Assembly (NCBI RefSeq): GCF_036985595.1 | Contig: NZ_BTPU01000076.1 | Coordinates: 1-64,000, forward strand | DNA from: Vallitalea maricola | Lineage (GTDB): Bacteria; Bacillota; Clostridia; Lachnospirales; Vallitaleaceae | DNA length: 64,000 nt | Direction of reading: 5' to 3' | Part shown: positions 8,949 to 17,598 of the stretch, in pieces | Numbering within the stretch: position 1 is the stretch's first letter | How the letters are laid out: every line of letters starts with the position of its first letter | Translations under genes and position numbers: made by a program | Notes under the pieces: generated by a model | Told to the model about the DNA's origin: nothing | Database searches by the model: none | Seen by the model: only the letters and a program-made list of their open reading frames with translations

Positions 8949-10118
8949 ATGATGAATAAGCAAAAGATATCAATGATTAGTGAGTTAATTGCCAAAAATG
9001 AACTAGGTGCTGTTATATTTTTTAGACCAGATGAGCTTGTAATGACCCTAGGTTATAGACCTTACTGGGGATTATCTGTTGAAGTATGTTTTGAGGGAAA
9101 TGATCCAATCCTATATGTTCCTGCATTAGAACCCGACCTTAGGTTACCAAAAGATATAACAGTTAAAAGATATCCTTGGGGTGAGACAAGTAGTGACCCT
9201 TTTCAAATACTATATGGAATGATTACAGAAGATATAAAAAAATACGGAAACAACTCTAAACCCATATCATTAGTAAAAACGGTTGGAAATACGTCACCCT
9301 GCATTTTATCAGGAGAACAACCTCCACTACCAACTGATTTTGTGGATAATCTTATGAAAGTTAGTGAAGCAGGTTATAAAAATATAGAAAAAGAAATATT
9401 GGATCTATATAATTTTAAAACCTGTGAAGATATAGAAGGTATCAAGCTATGTAATAAAGTTGCAGGCATTGGAATAAAAGCTTTTTATGATTCTCTCCAA
9501 GCTGGATTAACAGAAGCTGAAGTATCAGCAAAGATGGAATATGCTGTTAGAACGAGGATAGGTAAAGATGGAGTTCTATATGCAAGTGGTTTTGCTCAAA
9601 TTCAATCGGGGATAAATGGAGCAGATGGAGGCAGATTCAACTGGGTTACTGACAAAAAGCTAGAAGATGGAGATTTGGTCATGACTGAATTTGCAGTAGT
9701 CGTCAATGGATATTGGGCTGATATTACAAGAACTGGAAAAGTCGGGACTCCTACTAAAGAAGATATAAGATTACATGGAGCCGTTAAGAAAGCACAGGAT
9801 AATGCTTTATCTCTAGTAAGAGAAGGAGCCATTGCCGAAGATATACATAATGCGGCTCAAAAAGCATTAGATAAAGAAGGAGTTGGAAAATATTTTACTC
9901 ATGGATTAGGACATGGGGTAGGATTCAGATACCATGATCCTGGTATCAGAATAGCAAAAGGTAATAAGGAAGCATTAAAAGAAGGAATGGTTATTACTAT
10001 TGAACCTGGAATCTATGATAGTTCTTTTGGTGGAATCAGGATAGAAGAAAATGTACTGGTTACTAAGAACGGCTGCGAGATACTTTCTAAGTTTACTAGG
10101 GAATTAAAGGGAGACTAA
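8949..10118 (+). CDS. M24-family metallopeptidase-like protein
   Basis: 389 residues with the creatinase-type N-terminal domain and the pita-bread catalytic domain. The metal ligands of the family are visible: Asp in GYWADITRTG, His in THGLGHGVG, Glu in TIEPGIY and Glu in GGIRIEENV. Relatives are Xaa-Pro peptidases, creatinase and related C-N hydrolases. Finding it between an RraA-like protein and an SDR in a sugar operon suggests a small-molecule substrate rather than general peptide turnover, which is inference. AAGGAG lies upstream. Confidence 0.9.
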   Translation: MMNKQKISMISELIAKNELGAVIFFRPDELVMTLGYRPYWGLSVEVCFEGNDPILYVPALEPDLRLPKDITVKRYPWGETSSDPFQILYGMITEDIKKYGNNSKPISLVKTVGNTSPCILSGEQPPLPTDFVDNLMKVSEAGYKNIEKEILDLYNFKTCEDIEGIKLCNKVAGIGIKAFYDSLQAGLTEAEVSAKMEYAVRTRIGKDGVLYASGFAQIQSGINGADGGRFNWVTDKKLEDGDLVMTEFAVVVNGYWADITRTGKVGTPTKEDIRLHGAVKKAQDNALSLVREGAIAEDIHNAAQKALDKEGVGKYFTHGLGHGVGFRYHDPGIRIAKGNKEALKEGMVITIEPGIYDSSFGGIRIEENVLVTKNGCEILSKFTRELKGD

Positions 10119-10121
10119 CAT

Positions 10122-10895
10122 ATGAATATACAAGAATTATTTAGCGTAAAAGATAAGGTTGTTGTAATAACCGGTTCTACAAGAGGTATAGGTGCAGCTA
10201 TAGCAAAAGGATATAAAGAGGCTGGCGCTTCTGTTTGGATACATGGAAGAAAAGAGGAAACAACTAAGATTGCAGCAGAAAAAATGGGTTTTGATAAATA
10301 TGTTGCAGCAGATTTATCTGATATTCAATCTGTTGAAGAGATGGCAGAACATATTATAAGTGTTGAGTCAAAAGTAGATGTACTAATAAATAATGCTGGA
10401 TATGAAGACCATGCATCTATTGAAAATATGGATTTCAATCTTATGGATAAGATATATGATATTAATACAAAAGCCCACTATCTATTATTTAGTAAATTAA
10501 TTCCTTTACTAAAAAAATCAGACAGTGCATCAGTAATTAATGTTACATCTATACATGATCTGGTAGCAGTTAGAAACAATTCTCCTTATTGTATGTCAAA
10601 AGCTGCAATGGGAATGATGTCCAAAGTGGCAGCTCTTGAATTAGGAAACAGCGGTATAAGAGTTAACAACTTAGCACCAGGTGCTATAGCAACAGATATG
10701 AATAGAGATCTACTCAAGAAACTAGAAGAAGACAACGGGACAAGCTTTGGTGAATGGATACCACTTAACAGAGTCGGCGAGGTAGAAGAGATGGTTGGAC
10801 CTGCTATTTTTCTAGGAAGTAAAGCATCTTCTTACATAACAGGAACCACTATATATGCTGATGGCGGATATAAAGAGAATCTATTGAGATATTAG
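10122..10895 (+). CDS. Short-chain dehydrogenase/reductase
   Basis: 257 residues. The Rossmann nucleotide-binding loop TGSTRGIG is at about residue 18, NNAG at about 90, and the catalytic Ser plus YxxxK (NVTSIH then YCMSK) near 140-160. It ends with the usual YITGTTIYADGGY. A classical SDR, likely reducing or oxidising a sugar or sugar acid with NAD(P)H. Beside a UxuA-like dehydratase, a fructuronate/mannonate-type reductase is one possibility. It starts 3 bases after the M24 gene stop. Confidence 0.93.
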   Translation: MNIQELFSVKDKVVVITGSTRGIGAAIAKGYKEAGASVWIHGRKEETTKIAAEKMGFDKYVAADLSDIQSVEEMAEHIISVESKVDVLINNAGYEDHASIENMDFNLMDKIYDINTKAHYLLFSKLIPLLKKSDSASVINVTSIHDLVAVRNNSPYCMSKAAMGMMSKVAALELGNSGIRVNNLAPGAIATDMNRDLLKKLEEDNGTSFGEWIPLNRVGEVEEMVGPAIFLGSKASSYITGTTIYADGGYKENLLRY

Positions 10896-10903
10896 GTGAT
10901 ATA

Positions 10904-11935
10904 ATGAGAAATTTTGGTTGTAGAATAACTGAAGATATTAAAATACATGATATGAAATCATTAGTGATGGAAAATGAAAAGTTAAGGATAACTTTTTTAC
11001 TAGATAAAGGTGCCGATATAATAGAACTTTTATATAAGCCAAAAGATATTGACTTCATGTGGAGGTCGCCAGTAGAATTTCATAATCCAGCTGAATGTAA
11101 TTCTACTACAGGGTCTAGTTTACATAACTATTTAGACCATAATTTTGGCGGCTGGCAGGAAATACTTCCTAGCGGAGGTCCAGAGTGTAATTATAAAGGT
11201 GCTGTTATTGGTATGCATGGTGAAATAAGTAATTTACCATGGCAATATAGAATCATGAAGGATACAAAAGAAGAAATAAGTGTTATGTTTTTAGTTAGAA
11301 CTGTCCGCTCACCATTTTACTTAGAGAAAACTATTACCATCAAATCCAATGAATCAACCATATATTTTAATGAAACACTGTTTAATCTTGCCAATGAGGA
11401 TATGGAATTGATGTGGGGTCATCATCCAACTATAGGAGAAGGTTTTCTAGATGAATCTTGCTATATAGATACATCAGCCAAGAAAGTTTTTACCTATGGT
11501 GAAGAATTGGATTTTGATACTCAGAGACTAGACGTTAATAGTGAACATGATTGGCCTATGGCTAAGGGTAGAGATGGTAAAACAATAGATTTATCCAAAG
11601 TACCTGATAAAAATGCTGGTACGGCAGACATGCTTTTCCTAAAAGATTTTGGCGATAAGGCATACTATTCCATATATAGTAACAATAAAAACGTTGGTTT
11701 CAGATTAGAATGGGATAATGAAATATTCCCTTATGCTTGGATATGGCTTGTTTGTAAAGGTTCCTATGGTTATCCTTGGTATGGCAACACTTATAATCTG
11801 GCTATAGAACCTTGGACTAGTTATCCGGGAGCAGGACTTACAAAAGCAATAGATAATGGTACAGCACTTAAGATGAAAGCAAAAGAAAAGATTGATTTTA
11901 AGATGCAAGTAGACATTTATGAGAAAGGATTATAA
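10904..11935 (+). CDS. Aldose 1-epimerase-like protein (DUF4432 type)
   Basis: 343 residues of the galactose-mutarotase-like beta-sandwich family. GWQEILPSGGPECNYKG and LMWGHHPTIGEGFLD carry candidate active-site His/Glu residues. GYPWYGNTYNLAIEPWTSYP near residue 295 matches the conserved late motif of these epimerases. It probably converts anomers of the imported sugar before further metabolism. It starts 8 bases past the SDR gene and ends 2 bases before the next gene, so it is tightly coupled. Confidence 0.87.
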   Translation: MRNFGCRITEDIKIHDMKSLVMENEKLRITFLLDKGADIIELLYKPKDIDFMWRSPVEFHNPAECNSTTGSSLHNYLDHNFGGWQEILPSGGPECNYKGAVIGMHGEISNLPWQYRIMKDTKEEISVMFLVRTVRSPFYLEKTITIKSNESTIYFNETLFNLANEDMELMWGHHPTIGEGFLDESCYIDTSAKKVFTYGEELDFDTQRLDVNSEHDWPMAKGRDGKTIDLSKVPDKNAGTADMLFLKDFGDKAYYSIYSNNKNVGFRLEWDNEIFPYAWIWLVCKGSYGYPWYGNTYNLAIEPWTSYPGAGLTKAIDNGTALKMKAKEKIDFKMQVDIYEKGL

Positions 11936-11937
11936 TT

Positions 11938-13011
11938 ATGGCAGAAATGAAAATCGGAATTGGATTATATAGATACATGCTAAATAAAGAAAATTATAGA
12001 TTTGCCAAACAAGCTGGTTGTACTCATATAATAGCTCATCTAGTTGATTATTATAGAGGGCAGAATGGAGTACATGGAACTGATGAAGTTAAAAACATGG
12101 GTAAATCTGTGGCAAATGAAGATGTATGGAGTTATGAAAGCATTCAAAAGTTGAAAAACGAGGTTGAAGAGGAAGGGTTGACATTATACGCAATAGAGAA
12201 CTTTGCACCAGCTGATTGGTACGATGTTCTATTGGATGGACCTAAAAAAGAAGAGCAGATTGAGAGATTGAAACAGATAATAAGAAATGTTGGAAAAGCG
12301 GGTATACCTGTTTTTGGATATAATTTCAGTATTGCCGGTGTTTGGGGACATCTAAGAAGACCATTAGCTAGAGGTGGAGCAGTTTCTGTTGGGTTCTCTG
12401 ACAAGGAAGGGGCTAAACAGACTCCTATTAAAAATGGTCAGATCTGGAATATGACTTATGATGAGAATGCAGAAGGATATATTGATGAAATCACAACTGA
12501 GCAGTTATGGGATAGATTAACATATTTTCTTAATGAGCTTGTCCCAGTTGCTGAGGAGGCTGGTGTAGTGTTAGCTGCACATCCTGATGATCCACCACTT
12601 AAGACGTTAAGAGGTACACCAAGATTAGTTTATCAACCACATCTTTATCAAAAGTTATTGGATATATATCCATCAAAAAGCAATGCTCTAGAATTCTGTA
12701 TGGGAACTATTCAAGAGATGACAGAAGGCAATATCTATGATGCCATTGAACAATATGGTTCTCAAGAGAAATTAGCGTATGTTCATTTTAGAAATGTAAA
12801 AGGAAAAGTTCCAGAATATCATGAAGTCTTCGTTGATGAAGGAGATATTGATATGGTGAAAGCGTTAAAATTATTGAAGAAGCATAATTTTGACGGAGTA
12901 TTGATTCCAGACCACACACCTTTATTTGATACTGAGATTCCTTGGCATATGGGTATGGCTCATGCTATTGGTTATATTAAAGGGATATATGATGCGGTTG
13001 TAAAAGAGTAA
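11938..13011 (+). CDS. Mannonate dehydratase (UxuA)-like TIM-barrel enzyme
   Basis: 357 residues, the length of UxuA. The barrel motif AAHPDDPP near residue 215, the following LRGTPRLV, ALEFCMGT, HFRNVKG and LIPDHTP near residue 325 are the UxuA pattern of metal and substrate ligands. UxuA dehydrates D-mannonate to 2-keto-3-deoxygluconate. Sequence beyond the motifs is divergent, so the true substrate may be a different aldonate. It is the last gene of the operon, followed by a hairpin. Confidence 0.85.
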   Translation: MAEMKIGIGLYRYMLNKENYRFAKQAGCTHIIAHLVDYYRGQNGVHGTDEVKNMGKSVANEDVWSYESIQKLKNEVEEEGLTLYAIENFAPADWYDVLLDGPKKEEQIERLKQIIRNVGKAGIPVFGYNFSIAGVWGHLRRPLARGGAVSVGFSDKEGAKQTPIKNGQIWNMTYDENAEGYIDEITTEQLWDRLTYFLNELVPVAEEAGVVLAAHPDDPPLKTLRGTPRLVYQPHLYQKLLDIYPSKSNALEFCMGTIQEMTEGNIYDAIEQYGSQEKLAYVHFRNVKGKVPEYHEVFVDEGDIDMVKALKLLKKHNFDGVLIPDHTPLFDTEIPWHMGMAHAIGYIKGIYDAVVKE

Positions 13012-13055
13012 GTATTTGAAAGAATTAAATAGATTATTAGTTTATTATTGAAAAG

Positions 13056-13122
13056 ATAGACTCTGTTTAGCTACCCCTTAGATGTCAGGCTTGAAGGTTT
13101 GATATTGCTAGATGGAGTCTAT
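13056..13122 (+). terminator. Probable terminator of the sugar operon
   Basis: ATAGACTC and GAGTCTAT are complementary arms around a long loop that contains further short pairings (TAGC/GCTA). T-rich sequence follows. It lies 45 bases after the UxuA-like stop codon. Confidence 0.5.
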
Positions 13123-13272
13123 TTTAAGTGTAATTATAAGTGTAATTATATTAGGTAGATAATGAATAGATTTTGTATAGGTATAGAAATAGAAAAAGAT
13201 ATACAATAATAAAGAAAGGATAGTATTAAGTGGTATAATATACATTATTAATAGTAATGGAGGAAAACAAAA

Positions 13273-13635
13273 ATGAATATAACATTTGAACTAAAATCGC
13301 TATATGTATGTGTTAAGGATATGGAAAGAGCGATTAATTTTTATGAGAGCTTATTAGGTCAGAAAGTTACTGAAAGAAGTGATATATATAGTGTTTTTGA
13401 TATTAATGGTTTTAGATATGGATTATTTGCTAATGAAAAAATGAATGAACCTAAAAGATGGGGGAATAATTGTTTGCCAAGCTTGGAAGTAAATGATATT
13501 GATTTGATTTTAGAAAAGCTTGAGGAATTGGATTGTGATATAGTTTTTCCAATAACAGTTATAGGGGAAAATAAGGTTTTGGAGTTTACTGATAGTGAGG
13601 GTAATGATATAGAAATTACTTGTCCTTTGAAATGA
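13273..13635 (+). CDS. VOC-family protein (glyoxalase/bleomycin resistance fold)
   Basis: 120 residues, one VOC domain pair. The opening LKSLYVCVKDMERAINFYES and closing LEFTDSEGNDIEITCP are typical. Members bind a metal and act as isomerases, dioxygenases or drug-binding proteins; the substrate here is unknown. It has its own GGAGGAAAAC ribosome site and is followed by a strong bidirectional terminator. It lies outside the cassette array. Confidence 0.88.
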   Translation: MNITFELKSLYVCVKDMERAINFYESLLGQKVTERSDIYSVFDINGFRYGLFANEKMNEPKRWGNNCLPSLEVNDIDLILEKLEELDCDIVFPITVIGENKVLEFTDSEGNDIEITCPLK

Positions 13636-13664
13636 GGGGGATGGAACTAAGAAATCTATTAGAT

Positions 13665-13698
13665 GATAAAAAAGACCTGATATAAGGTCTTTTTTATC
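13665..13698. terminator. Bidirectional terminator
   Basis: A perfect 13-bp stem (GATAAAAAAGACC / GGTCTTTTTTATC) with an 8-nt loop. A-tracts and T-tracts on both sides let it end the VOC transcript and the converging XRE gene transcript. Confidence 0.9.
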
Positions 13699-13704
13699 GC
13701 TATT

Positions 13705-13908
13705 TCACTTTTTATCAGTTCTACCAACTAGAAAATCAATACTAGTATTGTAGTAATCAGCTAATTTTATAAAAGTCTCAATTGGGATATTTAGTTTGCC
13801 AGTTTCATAATCTGAATATGTATTTTGCTTAATGCCTATTATACTTGCAATATCCTTTTGTTTTAAATCTAAATCTTCTCTTAATTGTCTTACTCTTGGA
13901 AAAATCAT
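13705..13908 (-). CDS. XRE-family helix-turn-helix regulator
   Basis: 67 residues, essentially one Cro/C1-type DNA-binding domain (VRQLREDLDLKQKDIASIIG then QNTYSDYETGKLNIPIETF) and the common ending FLVGRTDKK. The start at 13908 has GAGGTG six bases upstream on the minus strand. It is divergent from the small gene at 14030, and the region between carries inverted TATCGGA/TCCGATA sites, so it likely represses one or both genes. Confidence 0.92.
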   Translation of the reverse strand: MIFPRVRQLREDLDLKQKDIASIIGIKQNTYSDYETGKLNIPIETFIKLADYYNTSIDFLVGRTDKK

Positions 13909-13935
13909 TCTTATCACCTCAGAGTTATTTTACAA

Positions 13936-13981
13936 TATCGGAGATTCCTATATTGACATTTATCGTATATTCCGATAGAAT
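13936..13981. promoter_or_regulatory. Divergent control region with XRE operator and promoter
   Basis: TTGACA (13953-13958), 17 bases and TAGAAT (13976-13981) form a rightward promoter for the gene at 14030. Inverted repeats TATCGGA (13936-13942) and TCCGATA (13971-13977) flank and overlap it, as expected for repressor half-sites. Confidence 0.75.
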
Positions 13982-14029
13982 AATTTCAAGTAGTTACAAT
14001 AATAAAAAAATAAAGTATAGAAAGGTGAT

Positions 14030-14329
14030 ATGGAAGAAATGATAGATTTATATTCTAAAGCAATTAATAATTTACTTCATGATGTAGTTGATGAAAAATT
14101 AAAGCTAAGTATTGAAAATAATAAAGAGATAGTAGAACAAAAGAACTTGATGGAGGAATATGACCATGAACTCAAAGATTTGTTTGATAGATTAGATGAA
14201 AAGGATAGATCAGTCATAGATAATTATTTAAGTCTTAATAATTTTTTGAATAGCGTAATGTTTTGTGATATGTATAGAGAAGGAATATATGATGGTATTC
14301 TATTATTGAAGCATTTTAAAGTGATTTAG
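14030..14329 (+). CDS. Small helical protein, unknown function
   Basis: 99 residues, acidic and strongly helical, with no cysteines in a pattern and no membrane segment. It resembles the small DUF6809-like proteins often paired with XRE regulators in Clostridia, but that match is tentative. An AGGTGAT ribosome site and a consensus promoter precede it. It is probably under control of the divergent XRE regulator. Confidence 0.75.
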   Translation: MEEMIDLYSKAINNLLHDVVDEKLKLSIENNKEIVEQKNLMEEYDHELKDLFDRLDEKDRSVIDNYLSLNNFLNSVMFCDMYREGIYDGILLLKHFKVI

Positions 14330-14410
14330 TTAAGATAATTTAGTTATTGGGATGCTACTTAGTAATGATATATGAAAGCTAGTATTTAATGTATGAAGAG
14401 GGTAGAGAAT

Positions 14411-14557
14411 AAATTATTACAATTTTCTATTGAATTGGCAAATAATTGACAAAATATTAGTTAATACATATAATTAAAATTAGAGTTATTATAACTAAGG
14501 CATAATTAGGGGAGATTCTTTCTAGATATTATTAAAAGGATGATGATATTTGATAAC
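14411..14557 (+). repeat. Recombinase leader, original copy
   Basis: About 140 bases ahead of the recombinase gene that recur with small changes at 26523-26649 inside the array. The shared part covers the promoter, the leader and the ribosome site/start region (AAAAGGATGATGATATTT), then stops. Confidence 0.85.
14446..14474 (+). promoter_or_regulatory. Consensus promoter of the recombinase gene
   Basis: TTGACA (14446-14451), exactly 17 bases, TATAAT (14469-14474). It points rightward into the recombinase and the array beyond it, so it could also feed transcription into the first cassettes. Confidence 0.85.
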
Positions 14558-15383
14558 AAATAGTAACGATAATATACTTAAGAGTTAACTATACAAGGTT
14601 ATTCTAGTAAGACTAAAAAATGTTATATAAGTCATATTAAACGGTTTATTGGTTATATTAAGATGGATATTATTGAAATTACTGAGACAGATGTAAATAT
14701 GTATTTAAGTTATCTAATGCAAAAAGAATGTTCACATAGTTATGTTAATCAAACAATTAGCAGTATAAAGTTTCTAAATGAACATGTATTACATAAATTA
14801 AAGTTAACAGTATATGTTGAAAGACCCAAAAAAGAAAGAAAATTGCCAAATGTATTAAGTAAAAAAGAAGTAAAAAGTATTTTGGCATCATTACAAAATA
14901 GATAAACATAAAACTTTATTAGCATTAATGTATTCTTCAGGATTAAGAGTTGGTGAAGTAGTAAAATTAAAAATAAATGATATAGATAGTCAAAGAATGT
15001 TGATTAAGATAGAGCAAGGTAAGGGTAACAAAGATAGATATGTTATGTTATCAGAAAGTATTTTGTTACAATTAAGGAAGTATTATAAGGAATATAGACC
15101 AAATAAATGGTTACTTGAAGGTGCTGATAAAGATAAGCATATAACAGAAAGAACAGTACAAAGAATATTTAAAAATGCATGTGAAAAAGGATATGTAATG
15201 AAAAAAGTATCTGTACATAGTCTTAGACATAGTTTCGCAACTCATTTATTGGAAAGTGGAACGGATATTAGATATATACAAGAATTATTAGGTCATTCAA
15301 GTTCAAAAACTACAGAAATATATACACATGTTACAAATAAGAATATTATGAGTATTAAGAGTCCGTTGGATGATATTATGTGA
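14543..15383 (+). pseudogene. Tyrosine recombinase/integrase, decayed (candidate integron integrase)
   Basis: From the ATG at 14543 the frame stays aligned but has stops at 14561, 14564, 14570 and 14579. Coding resumes at 14582 with a normal core-binding domain (GYSSKTKKCYISHIKRF). A frameshift lies near 14905-14910 (after SILASLQN). The catalytic domain then reads intact: Arg in YSSGLRVGEV, Lys in GKGNKDRYV, HSLRHSFATHLLESG, LLGHSSSKTTEIYTH (nucleophile Tyr), and the ending SIKSPLDDIM. The SPLD tail and array position recall IntI. However, the roughly 30-residue insert of canonical IntI before the HxLR box is absent, so a XerC/D-like short integrase is the safer label. Cassettes follow in the same orientation. 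Confidence 0.85.
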
Positions 15384-15412
15384 AGGGAAGAGTAAGAGAT
15401 AGTAAGTATTTA

Positions 15413-15475
15413 CGACTTTCGGGAATACATCTGATTTGGAGGTATTAGCGACATTCGGAAATATTGTAGTTAGAC
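15413..15475 (+). other. attI-like recombination site
   Basis: Two direct repeats, CGACTTTCGGGAATA (15413-15427) and CGACATTCGGAAATA (15449-15463), agree at 13 of 15 positions. GTTAGAC (15469-15475), a perfect GTTRRRY core, follows. The second repeat plus core matches the 3' end of the attC sites downstream (CGTCGGAAATACG...GTTAGAC). Direct repeats next to a core site beside the integrase are the layout of attI. It is 30 bases past the recombinase stop codon. Function is inferred. Confidence 0.65.
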
Positions 15476-15545
15476 AAAACTATCCCCTTGGATTGAAAGA
15501 AAGTATTATCCTGAAGTGTATTTCTAGTGAAAGGAGTTATTTGGA

Positions 15546-16478
15546 ATGAGTATAAAGAAGAAACTGTTTATGATTTTAACAGTCGTATTAATAATATGGC
15601 TTCTACTTACAGTGTTCTTTTACTATCAACATCAAATATATGTTGAGTCCTATGATATAGGTGAGTACATAGAATTCGATGAGTTTGGTGTTTTTGTTAA
15701 TAATATTGAGAAGTATAACTACGAAAATAGAGGTTTCAATTATCCTGATTTCCTTTTAGAACTGGGTTTGCCAGGCGAGTTTAACCAAATTATTATGAAT
15801 ATCTGGTATTTTTATAGTTTTCCGTATGAGGTTGATAAGGCAAATCCTAAATTTGATATTAATTGTGAAGTCATAGTACATGGAGAATATGGTACTTCAG
15901 TTGATGTAAGAGATTTATTGGAGGGTAAGCTTGATTTTCAATATATTGACACATTATCAGATTCAATAATATATCTTGCAGGTACAAGTATTACTGCAAG
16001 TAGTAATCAGAACACTATACAGCTTACTTATTCTAAGGAATGGAATGATTCCTTATCAGGAGGTATAACAATTGTAGATTTGGTGGATGATAAGGAATAT
16101 GAAGTTGATTTTAGCTTACCATTTACAAGAGTGAGATACGATTACTTTAATAGACGTGCAGAGCACAAGCAAGACTACTCAAGTTTTATTATTTCTGATA
16201 TGTTGCGTAGTTATAAAAAGGGAGATAGATCTACCGTGGAGTCTTACATAAGTACTGAACATATAGAGACTTTTTCATGGAATATTCTTGATAGATACAG
16301 TCAGTTCTTTCCTGAGGAATTTATTTTTTCGTACATTGGCCAATATAAAGAAAATGATGGTGTGTTTATGATGAAAACTGGAGGTTATATAGAAGGGGAG
16401 TCGATTGATGAACTCACATTTTATATGATAAATGATAACTCAAAATGGCAGATTATAGATATTAGTGTTTTGAATTGA
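15546..16478 (+). CDS. Membrane-anchored extracytoplasmic protein, unknown
   Basis: 310 residues, first cassette gene. One N-terminal membrane anchor (about residues 6-27, LFMILTVVLIIWLLLTVFFYY) and a large acidic, aromatic domain expected outside the membrane. The last 100 residues look like a small NTF2/DUF4878-like unit (SYKKGDRSTVESYIS, then WQIIDISVLN), a weak impression only. GAAAGGAGT precedes the start. The cassette begins at the attI-like core and ends at the attC site at 16508. Confidence 0.75.
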   Translation: MSIKKKLFMILTVVLIIWLLLTVFFYYQHQIYVESYDIGEYIEFDEFGVFVNNIEKYNYENRGFNYPDFLLELGLPGEFNQIIMNIWYFYSFPYEVDKANPKFDINCEVIVHGEYGTSVDVRDLLEGKLDFQYIDTLSDSIIYLAGTSITASSNQNTIQLTYSKEWNDSLSGGITIVDLVDDKEYEVDFSLPFTRVRYDYFNRRAEHKQDYSSFIISDMLRSYKKGDRSTVESYISTEHIETFSWNILDRYSQFFPEEFIFSYIGQYKENDGVFMMKTGGYIEGESIDELTFYMINDNSKWQIIDISVLN

Positions 16479-16507
16479 GTGTTACACACGCTGACGGGGA
16501 TAGCTTC

Positions 16508-16606
16508 GTCTAACAGAGTGTTTACGTTCGCTGCACACATTCACTTTCTCTTGGGTAAAAGCTTTGTGGGTCAATGTGAACGTCGTAAACACCCAGAACG
16601 TTAAGT
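16508..16606 (+). repeat. attC site 1 (subfamily C)
   Basis: R'' GTCTAAC to R' GTTAAGT, 99 bp. L boxes TGTTTACG and CGTAAACA are complementary. The central stem pairs CATTCAC with GTGAACG-type sequence, as in the sites at 24377 and 46721. Confidence 0.88.
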
Positions 16607-16656
16607 GATATCCTAGGTTATTGTTAGTTTGCATATTTATAGGAGGTATTAAGTAT

Positions 16657-17415
16657 ATGAACATATTCAATTATGATTTGATAACATTGTCATCAAATGC
16701 AGATAGATTATTTAAATCTTTCTTAGAGATTGTTGAAGATGAGATGATTGATTTTGAAAGTATTTTTAGGATAGAAGATATATATATCCTGTTGAAGAAA
16801 AGAGAGTTTAAAAAGTATAAACCCTCTTCATTTAAGTATTCTTTCATGAGTATGTTTGGTGGTCAGAGTGGCAGAGATTATTTCATTTTTAAGGATATGA
16901 CTAGTAGAGAGTGGTTTACAGAAGTTTGTAATGACACTGGGCGAAAGAATCTTGCATGGAGAGATGAAAAAGCAAACGAAGCCGTCAGAATTAATCCAAA
17001 GTATGTTTCTCAGGGGATAATTGATATGAATGATAGGCCTTATGGTTCTTTGACAGATGAAGAAGAACTACATTATAAATTAATTGAAGGTGCAAGAAAG
17101 CAAATTATTGTTAATGCATATGAGCGAAACAAAGTTGCAAGAGATAAGTGTATTGAATATTATGGTCTTAGCTGTTCTGCATGTGGAATTGTTCTTGAGA
17201 ATGTATACGGAGAGATTGCAAGAGATTTTATTCATGTACATCATATTAAACCATTACATGAGATTGATAGTGTTTACACAGTAGACCCAATTAATGATTT
17301 GCGTCCTGTATGTCCAAACTGTCATGCAGTGATTCACAGATATAAGAATGCTATCGGGGTGAGCGAATTGAAAGATATAATTGTACGTAATGCTACCGGA
17401 AAGAACGTCACTTAA
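16657..17415 (+). CDS. HNH endonuclease family protein
   Basis: 252 residues from ATG 16657, which has AGGAGG ten bases upstream. The C-terminal HNH zinc-finger nuclease shows CSACG near residue 180, HVHHIKPL, and RPVCPNCHAVIHR. These give the two Cys pairs and the His-Asn-His metal site. The N-terminal 150 residues contain a possible specificity domain with a WFTEV...GRKN region, not recognised. It could be a restriction-type (McrA-like) or homing-type nuclease. Its stop codon lies inside the R'' box of the next attC site. Confidence 0.87.
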   Translation: MNIFNYDLITLSSNADRLFKSFLEIVEDEMIDFESIFRIEDIYILLKKREFKKYKPSSFKYSFMSMFGGQSGRDYFIFKDMTSREWFTEVCNDTGRKNLAWRDEKANEAVRINPKYVSQGIIDMNDRPYGSLTDEEELHYKLIEGARKQIIVNAYERNKVARDKCIEYYGLSCSACGIVLENVYGEIARDFIHVHHIKPLHEIDSVYTVDPINDLRPVCPNCHAVIHRYKNAIGVSELKDIIVRNATGKNVT

Positions 17416-17525
17416 CAAAATACTCCCGTTCGCTACGCACATCCCTTCACCGGGCGCAACCACCGCCTACGAAGAAAGACTCTGAGGGTCCGGTTCAGAG
17501 ACGTCGGGAGTACGAAACGTTAGAT
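17410..17525 (+). repeat. attC site 2 (subfamily A)
   Basis: R'' ACTTAAC to R' GTTAGAT, 116 bp. L boxes ATACTCCCG and CGGGAGTAC pair. The central part carries the array consensus (GCTACGCACATC..., CACCGCCTACGAAGAA..., GGTCCGGTTCAGAGACGTC). The HNH stop codon TAA is within R''. Confidence 0.92.
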
Positions 17526-17598
17526 AATATATTTATTTTTCTTTCTATATTCAAATCTTTAAAGTATGAAAAGTTATAGATTTAAAGGAGGTAAAAAT

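Noticed and set aside
14561..14581. Stops in the recombinase start as sign of recoded TAA/TAG
   Set aside because: TAA and TAG end most genes in the window, so the code is standard.
17254..17463. Minus-strand open frames across attC sites (for example 17254-17463, 21810-22025, 22597-22812)
   Set aside because: They read through the GC-rich repeat in antisense, have no ribosome site and share repeated peptides only because the repeat is conserved.
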